64,000 nucleotides of DNA from Proales similis (lineage: Eukaryota; Rotifera; Eurotatoria; Ploima; Proalidae): NCBI GenBank assembly GCA_019059635.1, contig JAGVRJ010000003.1, forward strand, positions 1 to 64,000. Direction: 5' to 3'. Under the pieces are notes generated by a model, which searched no databases, had not been told where the DNA came from, and worked only from the letters and a program-made list of their open reading frames with translations. Shown one piece after another: positions 10,229-21,415 of the stretch (position 1 is its first letter; each line of letters opens with the position of its first letter). A program made the position numbers and the translations under genes.

Positions 10229-12261
10229 TTAATCAGAGCTGCGACATTCTACCGATATAATCGCAGCATGCCCGGAGCGTTCACTTGTTAATTCTTTGCC
10301 ATATTTCCACTCGTCATCAGGTAGTTCAAATACTTCAGTTGTTTTTAAGAATTCGCTACCGTTGTAGCCTCCAAGAGCTAGAAGTTTTCCATTCCATACT
10401 GTACAGGCCAGAGCTGAACGAGGAGTGTTTAAAGGAGCTACAAATGTCCATTGGTTTGTGGTTGTGTCGTATCGTTCTACCGAGTTCAGTTGAATGTCAT
10501 TCGAATAACCTCCGACGGCAAATATGAAGTTTCTAAATGAACACACTCCTAATAATACATGAAAAATTATTTTCATCAAAATGATCGATTTTGTGAGAAG
10601 TCACTGACCAGCACCACTTCTGGGGACGTTCATTGAGGTTACATGATACCAAAGATCTTCATCTGGATTATAACACTCAACCTGATTGAGGCGTTTATTC
10701 CCATCAAAGCCACCGACAGCATATAGAAGCCGATTGACAACTGCACAACCGAGACCTATTCGTGCTATATTCATAGAAGAAACTATCTGCCACTCATCTG
10801 TTTGTGGGTTATATCTAAATTAAAAATATATAAAAAGTTATTTTGAAAAGAATAGTTCTGATTATTCGAACCGTTCAACTGATCGATGATATTTGCTTCC
10901 TTCTGCGCCGCCAACAACATAAATCAATCCGTCGATAACTCCAGCTCCTTTTGAAATAAAGTTAGGTTATTCTGCGTAATAATCAGAATCGATTAATGAT
11001 TTAATGTTGACTTACCTGCCCGACTACGAGCCATATTCATAGGTCGACACGGTCGCCAAATGTTAAGAAAAGGATCAAAGCATTCAATATCAGCGCAATC
11101 AACATTTCCTTGAAGGCTATTGTTACGTCCACCAATTGCAAAGATATATAAAGCAACCGCTACACAGCAGATTCCACTTCGAGGTACTCGCATATCAGCA
11201 CATCGCTCCCATTCTGAAGTTGATTTTTTAAAACACTCAACCAGGTTTATGGACTGCCTTTGATATCCCCCAATAGTGAAAATAGCAAAAGGCAGACCAG
11301 GCTTGCGAGGTGTAACACTTTGGCATGATGCTTTGTGGGCAATTAAGTCGTCAAGGATTTGTTGCATGTAGCGTCGACTATTTTCTGTATCTTTCAGCTT
11401 GAAAATATCATTGTTATGAACTTGCTCTTTTAAAAATGTCGGGGGCAATAAGTGAAAGCGAACAAAACGGAATAAATGGTCTAGATAGTAGCGTCGGTTC
11501 TCTGGATCGAATTTTACCCATTCAATGACAGCTTTAAAAACAATCGACTCACAGGCCACAGAAAGATCGTCTCTGCTAAGCAAGTCACACATTTGTTCTT
11601 GAGTTAGTTTAAGAAACTCCGTAGTATAAATGATTTCGCAAAAATTCTGTCGGATGAAATGTTGTGCTGCTCTAGCAAGTTGAACGCATCCAAAATCAGT
11701 AGCGAATTTTTCAATGCAGAAGCAATTGGTCGTATCCATGTGCATTTTCATTAATCGGCAACAACACTGCTCGATTTCTTCTACTTGAAGCATTTTTGAA
11801 GCAATTAAGGTTTGTTGACAGCTACCAGTACGAACCAGCATTCGCCCGGTATAAAAAAAGCGGATTACACTGCGTAAAGCGTCGTAATTGATTTGGTCAA
11901 AAAAAAGTTCGTTACAGTCAGATGTTTCTTTAAAATTTCCCCCAAACATGGCTCGAAAATAAGGAGAAGCAGCCGCTAGTACCAATTTGTGAGCATGGAC
12001 GATTTCTCCAGTTGAAGAATGCAGGGCTATATCACAGAATTTTCCTTCTTCTTGTAACTCAGCCATTCCGCTCATTAAACTCGTACTATACTTGGTTGCT
12101 CTAAACTCGGCACCCAGAGAATTTTCTCCTTCATATATGATTCCATCATCGTCCATAACATTATCTGAGTCGTCGCCTAGACTCAGACGGCTAAGGTTAT
12201 CAACCATTACCGATTTTGCTAGAAGAGACTCGACAAGTTTAAAGGCATTTAAAGGTTCCAA
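10229..12261 (-). CDS. KEAP1: KEAP1-like BTB-BACK-Kelch E3 adaptor
   Basis: Four exons: 12261-11016, 10947-10872, 10814-10609, 10548-10229; joined length 615 residues (human KEAP1 has 624). Order: acidic N-terminus, BTB domain (about 70-175), BACK/IVR, then six Kelch repeats. KEAP1-specific features are GGRNNS in Kelch 2, [23 protein letters not shown], and conserved pocket residues including the Tyr of GGYQRQS and the Arg of PRSG. KEAP1 links CUL3 to NRF2/CncC for ubiquitination and senses electrophiles through cysteines. Cys148 lines up with the human sensor Cys151. The cysteines matching human 273 and 288 in the linker are not present (the segment reads [17 protein letters not shown]). The second intron uses the donor GTTCGA. 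Confidence 0.88.
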
Positions 12262-12761
12262 ATTTTTTGCAAACTCATTCGCATTTTTTTTGCATCATCA
12301 TTATGGAGAAAAGACCCAACATCATCGGATCTACTTTTTTTCTAAGTTACTTTTGCAACGCGTAGCTTAATGCGGCCCTCTAATCCTTTCTTGCAATCTA
12401 ACAGAAGTCTTAATTAGGTGACAAGGCAATTTTTTGGGAATTAGGATGTTTTCTATAAGTTTTCAGATTCATTTTATTATATCTGATTTTGGGCAATTCA
12501 ATCCTAAAAAATTTTGTCAATAATATATTGATCAATATTGATTGCCAACGTTCAGCTCCTAATTATTAATTGGACGGCTACTCTATTATGAATTTTATGA
12601 CTATTCAATATATTCTCTCTGTCCAGTAGTTTCGATTATTATAATTTATTTAGAACAAATGGCCGTTCGCCATCGTTTCTATGCATAAAAAGCCATTCCA
12701 CTCCTTTTCTCCTTATCATTACCATCAATACGCTGAAACACCCAGATTAAGCATTAACTCC
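12262..12761. other. Divergent promoter region (KEAP1 / SSBP)
   Basis: About 500 bp separate the start codons of two divergently transcribed genes. The interval is AT-rich with no coding signal and should contain both promoters. I see no specific motif that I can name. Confidence 0.5.
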
Positions 12762-14491
12762 ATGCATTCAAAGGCTAAGGGCCAGCCAATTCCGCCTGAT
12801 ATGCAGGCTCGTGAAAAGTAAGCTTTTGCCCACAAATTGACATCATTAACATCATCTCAGGGTTTAAAAGACTCGTAAGTTACGTGTATGAGTTCCTGGT
12901 TCACATGGGAGCCAAAAACGCAGCCCAAACGTTCCTTTCGGAGGTATTATAATTTTTCATTCTTTTTTCTTAAGTAGATTTACTAACAAATTAGCCTTAA
13001 CAGATACGTTGGGATAAGAATTCAGTACCCCTAAGCGATTCGCCGGGGTTCCTTCTATCATGGTGGAGGTAAAATAAGTCGAAAGCCATAAGGTTCTTAA
13101 TTTAACGTTTATTTAATAGTGTATTTTGGGATCTATATTGTGCTGCAACTCCAGAAAAACGCGATCAAGTTGAACCTTCGGCAGATGCCAAAGCTTTTCA
13201 CGACATGGTTAGATAAATCTAAGCTACTCATTCCGAAGCTGAGTTTAACCCGTTGATTATTTCTAGACATCAAATTCAAATTTTATGAATGCACCACCGG
13301 GTCCTGGACAAGAGCCCATGCCTCCAAATCAAATGATTAACCCGAATTTCTTTGGAGGAAATGGACCGCCTCCTCCGCATACAACTCATCCTAATGCGGG
13401 GCCTATGATGCCGCCTAATCAGGTTATTTTCCGTGCATTGGGAAAGCTTGACTTGACCTAATTTCGTCCCAAGCCTCAATTTTCTAGATTTCCTCCCAAT
13501 CGGCCTGGAAGAATGCCACCTAACATGGAATATGGGGTTTGAAATATTTCACACTAGAGCAACAAAGACGGTTCTAATCACATCCTAAAGGGAGGTCCGG
13601 GCCCTATGAATCCTACCGGACCCATTCCAAATGAACCATCAAGAAGTAAGATAAAATGGGCGATCAGTTGGTAAAAAAGAGTTAAAAATTCTCTCAAGTG
13701 CCTGGTGGAATGAGTCCAATGAGCCGTTTAACACCACCTGGAAACAGAATGACACCAGGTGGGCCTGCCCCTGGACCTGGTCCCCAAATGGCCTATGGCG
13801 GACCGAGTGGACCTATGAGAGGCCCTTTACCACCACCACCTCTAAATAGCCAAAACTCAATGCCAAACCCTCCAATGTCACCTATGTCGATGCAGCAGCA
13901 ACAGCAACAGCAACCTCCTCAAAGGTGGCCCTCAAATCCTGGAAATCAGCCCAATCAAGGACAACCTGTGAGTTTTTTTACGCCCTATTCAGTGATAAAC
14001 TTAATGTAATTTTTTAGATGAATTATTCCTCCCCATCACCGGTTCCTTATGGAACGGTACCAATGGGACACCATGGTCCTGGAACACCTATTATTCCAAG
14101 CCCCCAAGAGGCAGGGTCGGAAATGGGTTACATGAAGAATATGGGTCCTGGCCCACAAGGCGGTATGCAGGTGGGTGATCATATATTCTATTTCAGACTT
14201 GTTTACTTATCGAGTTTGCTCAAATAGTTTCATGATCAAAATTTGCCTCCACACATGGTTTCTATCAATCCCGAAGTTCACGGACACATGGGCAGTAAGT
14301 AAACTTCTTGCTTCAAGCTTTCGGCTTTTATTAAAACTTAGATAGATGAAATGATGGATGGAATGAAAAATTCTCCAATTTCTAACATGTCACATGGTGG
14401 AAATCGTCATTCCGATGACCAGGGCGGAGGTGGAAACGGAGGGCAACAGGATTTAAGCTCATTCGGAAACTTTGGCGATAACATTTTTTAA
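12762..14491 (+). CDS. SSBP3: Single-stranded DNA-binding protein SSBP2/3/4 (SSDP) homologue
   Basis: Eleven exons (12762-12817, 12871-12943, 13004-13068, 13120-13207, 13267-13422, 13474-13536, 13591-13645, 13699-13967, 14018-14170, 14228-14294, 14346-14491) join in frame to 396 residues. The N-terminal LUFS/LisH domain is clear: [51 protein letters not shown]. The rest is Pro/Gly/Met/Asn-rich with a short poly-Gln (about 13892-13911), as in SSDP proteins. SSDP dimers bind LDB1/Chip and act in LIM-homeodomain and Wnt enhancer complexes. The first two acceptors were chosen because nearer AGs would bring stop codons into frame. A likely poly(A) signal AATAAA is at about 14577. Confidence 0.92.
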
Positions 14492-14724
14492 ACTTCGTTC
14501 GCTGACCCATCTGGAGTTTCTTGTAATTTACAAGTATTTAAAATGGTCTTTTTTATTGTACTGAGTTAAAAGAGATAAATAAAATGTCAATTCTATCAAA
14601 ATTCTAATTAAATACGCATAACGGAATGTATTAAATATAAGTCAATCGTGCCAAATATTTGTTATCTCAGATTATCAAGAAATTGAGCAAATTTTATGAG
14701 ACCCAAAACCATACTTAATTTTCA

Positions 14725-16140
14725 TCATGCAAAAGAATCAGGCGCGCTAGAAGAGCTGTCTAGCTCAACCATTTTTGTTGATTTACTCTGGTTTACATGC
14801 AACATTTTGCCATATTCTTTGAAAGCTAATGCCATCGCAAGGGCCATTCGTCTTGTGGTCTCATTTCTACCACATAAAAAAGAATAGCATTCACTAATTG
14901 TTTGACCTTGATGTTCGCGAACCACAATACACGAAAAGATCTTACTGTAAACGTTGTCCTGAACAGCATAAGAAATTTTGCTGATTGGCAGTTCTCCATC
15001 GCGAAGCTCCTTTATTTTTTTTGGTCGCAGTAGTGACTTGGAGTTCTTAGATACAATGCCAATGCCTCGCTCACTAATAAGTGCTTCGACGCTTGGTAGA
15101 TCATTTAATGAATCGCAGCGCTTTGCACGCTCTACTAGCTTGTTCACCGGTTCTCTCACATTTTTTAGTCCCCAAAGCCCCTTGCAGTTTGATTTGCCTA
15201 AATATTTGCATTCAAAGCACTGTGGAAGACGGTCAACCGTAAGAGCTTTTAACTTATGTGGTGCACTTGATTCATGCATGTCCAATTGAGTAGCAGTACT
15301 TTTTACAATCTTAATTTGTTTAGGCGCGTGATCCTGGGACGATGAAGCGGTCCTGAGACTCAGTTTGTCCAAAGCTATTTGCTCTTCGAATTCCTTTTGT
15401 TGAATAGCACACCCTCTTCTATACATTTCTGAATGATCGATTAAATTGTTTTTGATTGATTCATCATTCGTTTTAATGTCTAGGTCGTTTTGTAAGGAAT
15501 TTAAACTTCGATTTTCATATTGACTATTGCATGTTGAAGATTTTGAGTTATTTGGTCGGGACTTTCGACTTTCGTAGTCAGTCCGATTCTCTTGTTGAGA
15601 ACCTGAACCTCGGGTCGAATCACTTGTTATGCTAGCACGACTACTTCCTCTAGAAGAAGCGACTCGACTTTGTCGATCATCCGGAACCTCACTCACTACT
15701 TCGACACTGTTTTCCCTAGCCATACTAAATAACTTTTGATTATTTATCTTTTTAGCTTCACCATCTGATAAAGCTATATCATCAAGCATGAATGATCGAT
15801 CATCAAGTAGCTTTTCGATTAAGATCATCTTTTTAATATGATTAAAATATATCCTCTAAAAAAATCTTACTATTGTTTGGCATTCTACGACGGCTTCGTC
15901 TTCTGCCGGATCCGGGTCAAATATCTCGGCAAATTGGTTGTTGGCTCGCTCGTGAGAATTAAAAATCTTTTTCAAATTGTTCGAGCCTTCGGAAGTTTTA
16001 AGAAGCTCGGCTTGGTGACTGTCCGAAAGCTCATCTCTTTTAGTCATTTGTCCGTTATCACGCGAGATGATTTCCGGTTGCTTTTTGGGTGAATCTTTTG
16101 ATTGCTTTGCCGATTTTAACTTGTGAAGTAAGTCAGACAT
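14725..16140 (-). CDS. PTB/PID-domain protein
   Basis: Two exons, 16140-15871 and 15828-14725, separated by a 42-nt intron, encode 457 residues. The N-terminal two thirds are Ser/Asn/Glu/Lys-rich and look disordered. The C-terminal third has a phosphotyrosine-binding (PTB/PID) fold pattern: the opening strand CFECKYLG, a long helix (LKNVREPVNKLVERAK), the strand VEALISERGIGIV, a core ISYAVQDNVYSKIFSCIVV and a C-terminal helix (MALAMALAFKEYGK). PTB domains bind NPxY-type tails in adaptors. I cannot assign it to a named subfamily. Its start lies about 1.4 kb from BTF3, which is divergent. Confidence 0.7.
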
Positions 16141-17526
16141 CCTTTGGCTGAATCAACGAGTTTTCATTTCAATCCCAGACAGGCTTTGTTGTTAGCTACT
16201 CCCTGATTGTTGGATTTTTTTCAAGAATCTTAAACAACAAATTCTAATTTTTATAAGTGTATTTTTTTAAAGGAATAAACGAAATTGCGCTTGTCGGCGA
16301 ATCTGGTCTATCTAAAAAAAATTAAGTTGAAAGGTGTATTTACGGGCCGAAGTGCTTTTGTTAAAGAGTTCAGATTCCCAGCCTTTTTTCATAAATGGAA
16401 TGAACTGAATAATGAATAAAAGCAATAAAATAGTCTACTAAAATCACCAACTGAATAAGATTGTTTTTACTTGGCATCACGCTATTAGAAAATTCGCCTC
16501 ACTTTGATTGCGTCTAATTCAGTGGTTTATAGCAAGCAAGCTAAACTAAAATGCACGCACGGGCCTCGAGCTAGAAGAGCTCCCTGTACCTATTTTGTAA
16601 TTCGCATTGAAATTGGATAACTCCAAAGTTCATTTAGGTCCTTTCTTCATCTGAGCTTTGACAAACAAACGCTCAAGATCTTAGTAGCTCAGATATGTTT
16701 AAAAAAAAACTACGCGAATAATTCAACTCAATTTGAAAACCACCTTAAGAGATATTATTATTAAAATTATGATAAAATTAAGCCACTTTGAAGTGAACTT
16801 AGAGCCATAAAACTTAAAAAACTTAGGGTAGAATATTCTTCAAAATTAAAAAAGTCGCAAAAAACACGCAAAATAGATATGAGAGGGCTTAATAGAAAAA
16901 TGTTCATGTTCTTAGAAAACTTTGGTGAGAGAAATTACGTAAAAACTTGGTTGGTACATAAAGAATCAAACCTTAATCTACCTAGGTAAATGTTTGCTCA
17001 GTAAATTCGGCAAATGTTCAAGCAGTTTTTAGAACTTAAGTTTTTTTCTTTTTTCAAAGTTGAAAGAATTATTCGGAAAATTAAGGGTACTTGGGCTCTG
17101 ATTTTAATATTATTTTTCATTAAGATAAATAAAGGTTAAATATAATTATAAATTAGAAGACAAGCTGAATTTGAACATGGATCTAAAATTATGCGAGATT
17201 ATTAAATTGCATGAGCTGCAGTTTTGCATTTATTCGAAATTATATTTCTATGCTTTTTAAAAAATGAATGCCTTTCGCTATTCCTTTGCTTTATTGTGAA
17301 TTTGGAAGAACTTCACGCTCGTGTTCACACTAATTATTATAATTAATTTAAAAATATTTCATCACTAGGGTTCCGGCTCAGATCGAGGAGAGCAAATTTT
17401 GTAGGCTCTCAGCAACTGTCCGACAAATCTGATTTAATCAAATATCCATTTATTACATTAGCTTAAGATTTCTAATTCGAAAAATCACAATAATTCTTAG
17501 AAAGCGTTTAGTCGCAAAAGTTCAAC
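16141..17526. other. 1.4 kb divergent intergenic region (PTB protein / BTF3)
   Basis: AT-rich sequence with no open frame of note on either strand and no recognised RNA or repeat. It should contain promoters for the PTB-domain gene (-) and BTF3 (+). Confidence 0.5.
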
Positions 17527-18128
17527 ATGAGCGAAGTATCATCAGAGTTCAAACCCAACTTGGAAAAATTGAGAAAACTGCAGCAGCAAGCCAGCTCAGT
17601 CGTTATTGGTGGAAAAGTAAATTCTTTTAACATAAGAAAAGACATATTATTTTAACTTTTTTATTTTATAGGGTGTTCCTCGTCGTAAGAAGAAGATTAT
17701 CCACAAGGTTACTTCAACTGACGACAAGAAGCTTCAGTCTTCCCTCAAAAAACTCGCAGTCAACAATATTCAGGGAATTGACGAAGTCAACATGTTTAAA
17801 GATAACGGTGAAGTTATTCAGTTTGTCAACCCAAAGGTGCAGGCTTCGCTCGCCTCTAATGTTTTTGTTGTCTCCGGACACGCTCAAAACAAACGTAAGC
17901 AATCGATAACATCTACTTATTTTTAGATTTGTTTAATCAAATTATTTAAAAGAATTGGCAGATATGCTTCCCAGCATGATGCAACAATTAGGAAGCGAAG
18001 GTCTCTTTAATTTGAAGAATCTTGCTAAGACATTAGAAGAGAGCAGAGCAGCTGGTGCACAGGCTGGTGAAGATGAGGTGCCTGATTTGGTCGAAAACTT
18101 CGACGAAGCCTCCAAGGATGAGAAATAA
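17527..18128 (+). CDS. BTF3: Nascent polypeptide-associated complex subunit beta (BTF3)
   Basis: Three exons (17527-17616, 17672-17894, 17962-18128) give 159 residues, close to the 162 of the short human BTF3 isoform. The NAC domain is evident: the ribosome-binding basic motif [10 protein letters not shown], then [19 protein letters not shown], then [21 protein letters not shown]. The exon 2-3 junction splits a His codon before [10 protein letters not shown]. With NAC-alpha it forms the ribosome-bound NAC that shields nascent chains and controls SRP access. It is the first of seven consecutive plus-strand genes. Confidence 0.96.
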
Positions 18129-18570
18129 TCAAACAAAGCCATCCCCATTTCAAGCATCAAGTTTTTACTCAATTTTATAAATCCACCCAGATCCTTTCAG
18201 AAAAATAAGCATTGAATAAATGCTTGAGAAGAAGTGGGCGGTAGATGGTCTCTCTGATTTTCTTTTTGTTTAAACTGAATACATTGAAGGGGCTGAAAAT
18301 ATGGGGAATAGGATTTTTTTTATTAAAATTTTAAGAAGAAATATTGGGCTCTAGTGGCCTAGAGCTCGCTACATTGCAGAATTAAGTAACCCAGATGGTT
18401 ATACCAATAAGTTTCGTCATGCAAATACTTATGTTTTGGTAGAAAGCATGATTACTAACTAATTCTGAATCAAATTTTGCTTTTTTTTTTTAAATCTGAC
18501 TAAAACTTCTCTTTTGCTTTTCAACAAGGCTCTCAATATCAAGAACTATATCAATTTATCAGTTGGAAAA
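18129..18570. other. Intergenic BTF3 to SGT
   Basis: Contains the BTF3 3' flank (AATAAA near 18215) and the upstream region of the SGT gene, including a T11 run near 18480. No other coding frame is supported. Confidence 0.5.
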
Positions 18571-19886
18571 ATGTCCCAAGATGCCAAGCGAACACTCATT
18601 TTCGCATTTCTTAAGTTTCTCCGAGATGAACTTAATCAAGAAGGAATAAATGCCGACCTGAAAGAAAGTTTAGAAGGTGAGCTCAGAAATATTTTATTGA
18701 ATAATATTTTATCATTTCGGCCGTTCAAGTTGCCTATCAATGCTTGGAATCGTCATATGAAATAGCTATAGATGATGAAATTTGTAAAAATAATTTCGAT
18801 AGCGGAATTAACCTTTTAGAGATCGCTTCAAAGTCCGTTATTAAGGTATGCTTAATTGATTGCGATGTAGCCAGAGGGCATGTTAAAAATGGTTTCGCAA
18901 AATAAGAAAGAACTTCCTCCAGAGAAAAAGACTGAGGCGGACCAACATAAAAATGAAGGCAACGAACTGATGAGACAGGAAAAGTTCAAAGAAGCTTTGT
19001 CATCTTATACAAAAGCTATTGAAATCGATCCAAACAATGCGGTTTATTATTGCAATAGAGCGGCGGCTCATTCCAAACTATCAGACTTTACTGCATCGAT
19101 TGAAGATTGCAAAAATGCGCTTAAAATTGACCCAAGCTACGGGAAAGCTTGGGGTCGATTGGGATTGGCTCTTCTCTCGAATAATCAGAACGAAGAAGCA
19201 TACGAAGCCTATAGTAAAGCAATACAACTCGAGCCAACAAATGATGGATACAAGCAAAACCTTAAGATTGTCGAAGAGAAGCTAAGAAATTCAGCCCCGG
19301 CTGGAATGCCTGTAAGCATTTTCATACGCTATGCAGTTTGAAGGGCAATAACGAATACTTAGGAAATGGGAAATCTTGGCAATATGATGTCAATGTTCAA
19401 TAACCCTCAGTTCATGAACATGGCAACTCAGCTTATGTCTGATCCGCAGATGCAAAACATGTAGATTTCTTACTGCCACCAAAAGGTAGTCGAAAACTTA
19501 TTTACTAAAAACTGCTAGGATGTCAAACCTTGTGGGCTCGATGTTTGGTGGTAATGCACCTGGTGGTCAACCACCAACTCAAGGAGAAGCTGCTGCCGCT
19601 GCAGGAACAGATGGAAACCCATTTGATTCCATCCTTAATTCGTAAGCCAATAATGCAATTTTATATTCATTCAGCCATTGATTCATTTAAATTAATCTAT
19701 GTTAGGGCACAACAATGGGCTGCTCAAATTAACGCTTCAAACCCAGAATTTGTTCAGCAGATGCGAGATCGGCTTAACATTAACAGTAAGTTTAAATAAT
19801 CTCGTTCAAGGAAGAGCTCCTAAGATTTTTAAGATCCCGGAGGAGGAGCCGAGGGCCAGGATCAAGCTGACAAGGAGTCAAACTAA
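18571..19886 (+). CDS. SGTA: Small glutamine-rich TPR protein (SGTA/SGTB homologue)
   Basis: Seven exons (18571-18676, 18730-18845, 18877-19311, 19363-19460, 19519-19641, 19706-19785, 19834-19886) join to 336 residues. The N-terminal dimerisation domain reads FLKFLRDELNQEG ... VAYQCLESSYE. Three TPRs follow (NEGNELMRQEKFKEA, NRAAAHSKLSDF, GRLGLALLSNNQNEEA). The C-terminal region is rich in Asn/Met/Gln (MATQLMSDPQMQN, AQQWAAQINASNPEFVQQM). SGT hands tail-anchored proteins to the BAG6/GET pathway and binds Hsp70/Hsp90 tails. The 31-nt gap between exons 2 and 3 is unusually short; exon 3 could start slightly further on. Confidence 0.92.
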
Positions 19887-20156
19887 TCTATATTTGATTC
19901 TTAGTCGTTCTAAATCGTACTTTTTTTCGTTAACCAAAAAACCTAATTAACTAAAAAGAACCTAAGCTAACGAGCCAGTCTCTTTTCATATTTCAATTAT
20001 TAATAGGTAGTTTTGTGAACTTAGCTTGTAACATTGCAATTATAAGACAAAAAAGCAAGCAGTATAATTCTTAAGCGTGAGCATCAGCAATTACACAAAA
20101 CGCTGTTTCATAACAAAGCATTTTTCTATTTAGAATTTCCGAAAAATTTCGCGAAA

Positions 20157-20747
20157 ATGATGAGAAATTTTATAAGAACAACTCGATTACTTGCAGGATG
20201 TTCTTTCGCTAACACGCTTAGCGTTCAATCAATGCCATTTTTATTTTGCAGGATCGGCTTGAAAAGGCCGACATCTGTTTTCTGGAATTCAGGGTATACT
20301 CTAAGCCAAAAAGTTGGTGAAATAGAACCTAGATTGGCCATCGCTTTTACTTGTGAGGTCTGTCAAGAGCGTATGACACGAACTTTTTATAAGCATTCAT
20401 ATGAGAAGGGAGTAGTTATAGTTCAATGCAGCGGCTGCAAGAACCATCATATTATTGCAGATAATCTGGGATGGTTTACAGATCTGAATGGAAAAAAGTG
20501 TGTATCATTTAATCCATATTGCAGTGATTTAAAAATTTCTTTGAATGCAACTTCAATTTTTAACATTTTTAATTTTTTTAGAAATATTGAGGAAATTCTA
20601 GCCGAGAAAGGGCAAAGTGTAACAAGAGTTACAGCCGACCATATAAAACTTCAGGAAAGTACCGCTTGTGTTGGCTCATACCAAGCAGAGATAATATCGG
20701 AAGACGAGTCTACAACCCTTATTAACGGGCCTCCCAAAAAGCATTAA
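20157..20747 (+). CDS. DNLZ: DNL-type zinc finger protein (ZIM17/HEP/DNLZ homologue)
   Basis: Two exons, 20157-20497 and 20582-20747, give 168 residues. The N-terminus is basic and hydroxylated, as in a mitochondrial presequence. The zinc ribbon has two Cys pairs (CEVCQERM and CSGCKNHH) and the signature [12 protein letters not shown]. After splicing this reads straight into [13 protein letters not shown], as in DNLZ. It is the escort that keeps mitochondrial Hsp70 (HSPA9) soluble. The 84-nt intron is a multiple of three and has no stop, so an unspliced reading would insert 28 residues. The gene ends only five bases before COA3. Confidence 0.93.
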   Translation: MMRNFIRTTRLLAGCSFANTLSVQSMPFLFCRIGLKRPTSVFWNSGYTLSQKVGEIEPRLAIAFTCEVCQERMTRTFYKHSYEKGVVIVQCSGCKNHHIIADNLGWFTDLNGKKCVSFNPYCSDLKISLNATSIFNIFNFFRNIEEILAEKGQSVTRVTADHIKLQESTACVGSYQAEIISEDESTTLINGPPKKH

Positions 20748-20752
20748 ACAGC

Positions 20753-21103
20753 ATGTCTTCGTTAATTTGCAGACGTGCGATATATTTAATTCAAAGGAAA
20801 CATTACTCCGATGTCGCAACGTCAGTAAATAAAAGCGTTACTTCCAAAGCCCCTTCAGCTCTCCCTCATAATCTGAGTCAAATAGAGCAAATGTATATGC
20901 AAAAGATAAACGAAAAGAATGCGGAGAGAACAGCAAAAGAGAGAGTTATGAAGCGAAGACAGCGATGGATTGGCGGATTTTTAACTATTTTTGTGTTTGC
21001 AGTTTATGGCTACACAATGTTTGCCATCAATCAAGAGAAATTCCTTGATGATTTCGATGTACCTGAACCTCCGGATCCTGCTGTTAAAGATTTCAAACGC
21101 TAA
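20753..21103 (+). CDS. COA3: Cytochrome c oxidase assembly factor 3 (COA3/CCDC56)
   Basis: Single exon, 116 residues. A short basic N-terminus is followed by a charged helix (MYMQKINEKNAERTAKERV), one membrane span (about 75-95, FLTIFVFAVYGYTMFAI) and the family end motif QEKFLDDFDVPEPP. COA3 sits in the inner mitochondrial membrane and stabilises COX1 during complex IV assembly. The ATG follows the DNLZ stop after only ACAGC, so there is no room for its own promoter downstream of DNLZ. It must be expressed from a shared transcript or from a promoter inside DNLZ. Confidence 0.9.
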   Translation: MSSLICRRAIYLIQRKHYSDVATSVNKSVTSKAPSALPHNLSQIEQMYMQKINEKNAERTAKERVMKRRQRWIGGFLTIFVFAVYGYTMFAINQEKFLDDFDVPEPPDPAVKDFKR

Positions 21104-21415
21104 ACTCTTAATCTATTTCGTTTTCCTCATCTCAATCAAGCTCTTTACTTAAATCAGAAAAATTTCCTTTTTCGAACTTTTTTGATCGCTGGTCTCTAGG
21201 GTTTGGGTTTGAAGTAATATTACAAAATATAGAGAACGGATAAACTGGATTGGGCAGTGCTAAATTTTTAGTCCGATTGCATATTTAATGCATAAACATT
21301 ACATTCACAAATCACGGTAGAAATCACTACGATAGAAATTCACAATCTGCTTTAGAAGGTGAATAAGAACAAAAACACCTTTTAGTTCAAAGAGATTTGA
21401 GAGAAAGGCAATACT
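21104..21415. other. Intergenic COA3 to EMC3
   Basis: 312 bp with the presumed COA3 3' UTR and EMC3 promoter. No other feature was recognised. Confidence 0.45.

Noticed and set aside
12818-12870. Broken first exon of SSBP (stop soon after REK)
   Set aside because: The stop arises only with the nearest AG acceptor; using the AG at 12870 restores [12 protein letters not shown], which matches the family.
19699-19950. Alternative longer C-terminus for SGT
   Set aside because: It depends on reading through an intron; the spliced frame ends GQDQADKESN at 19886 and keeps phase with the other exons.
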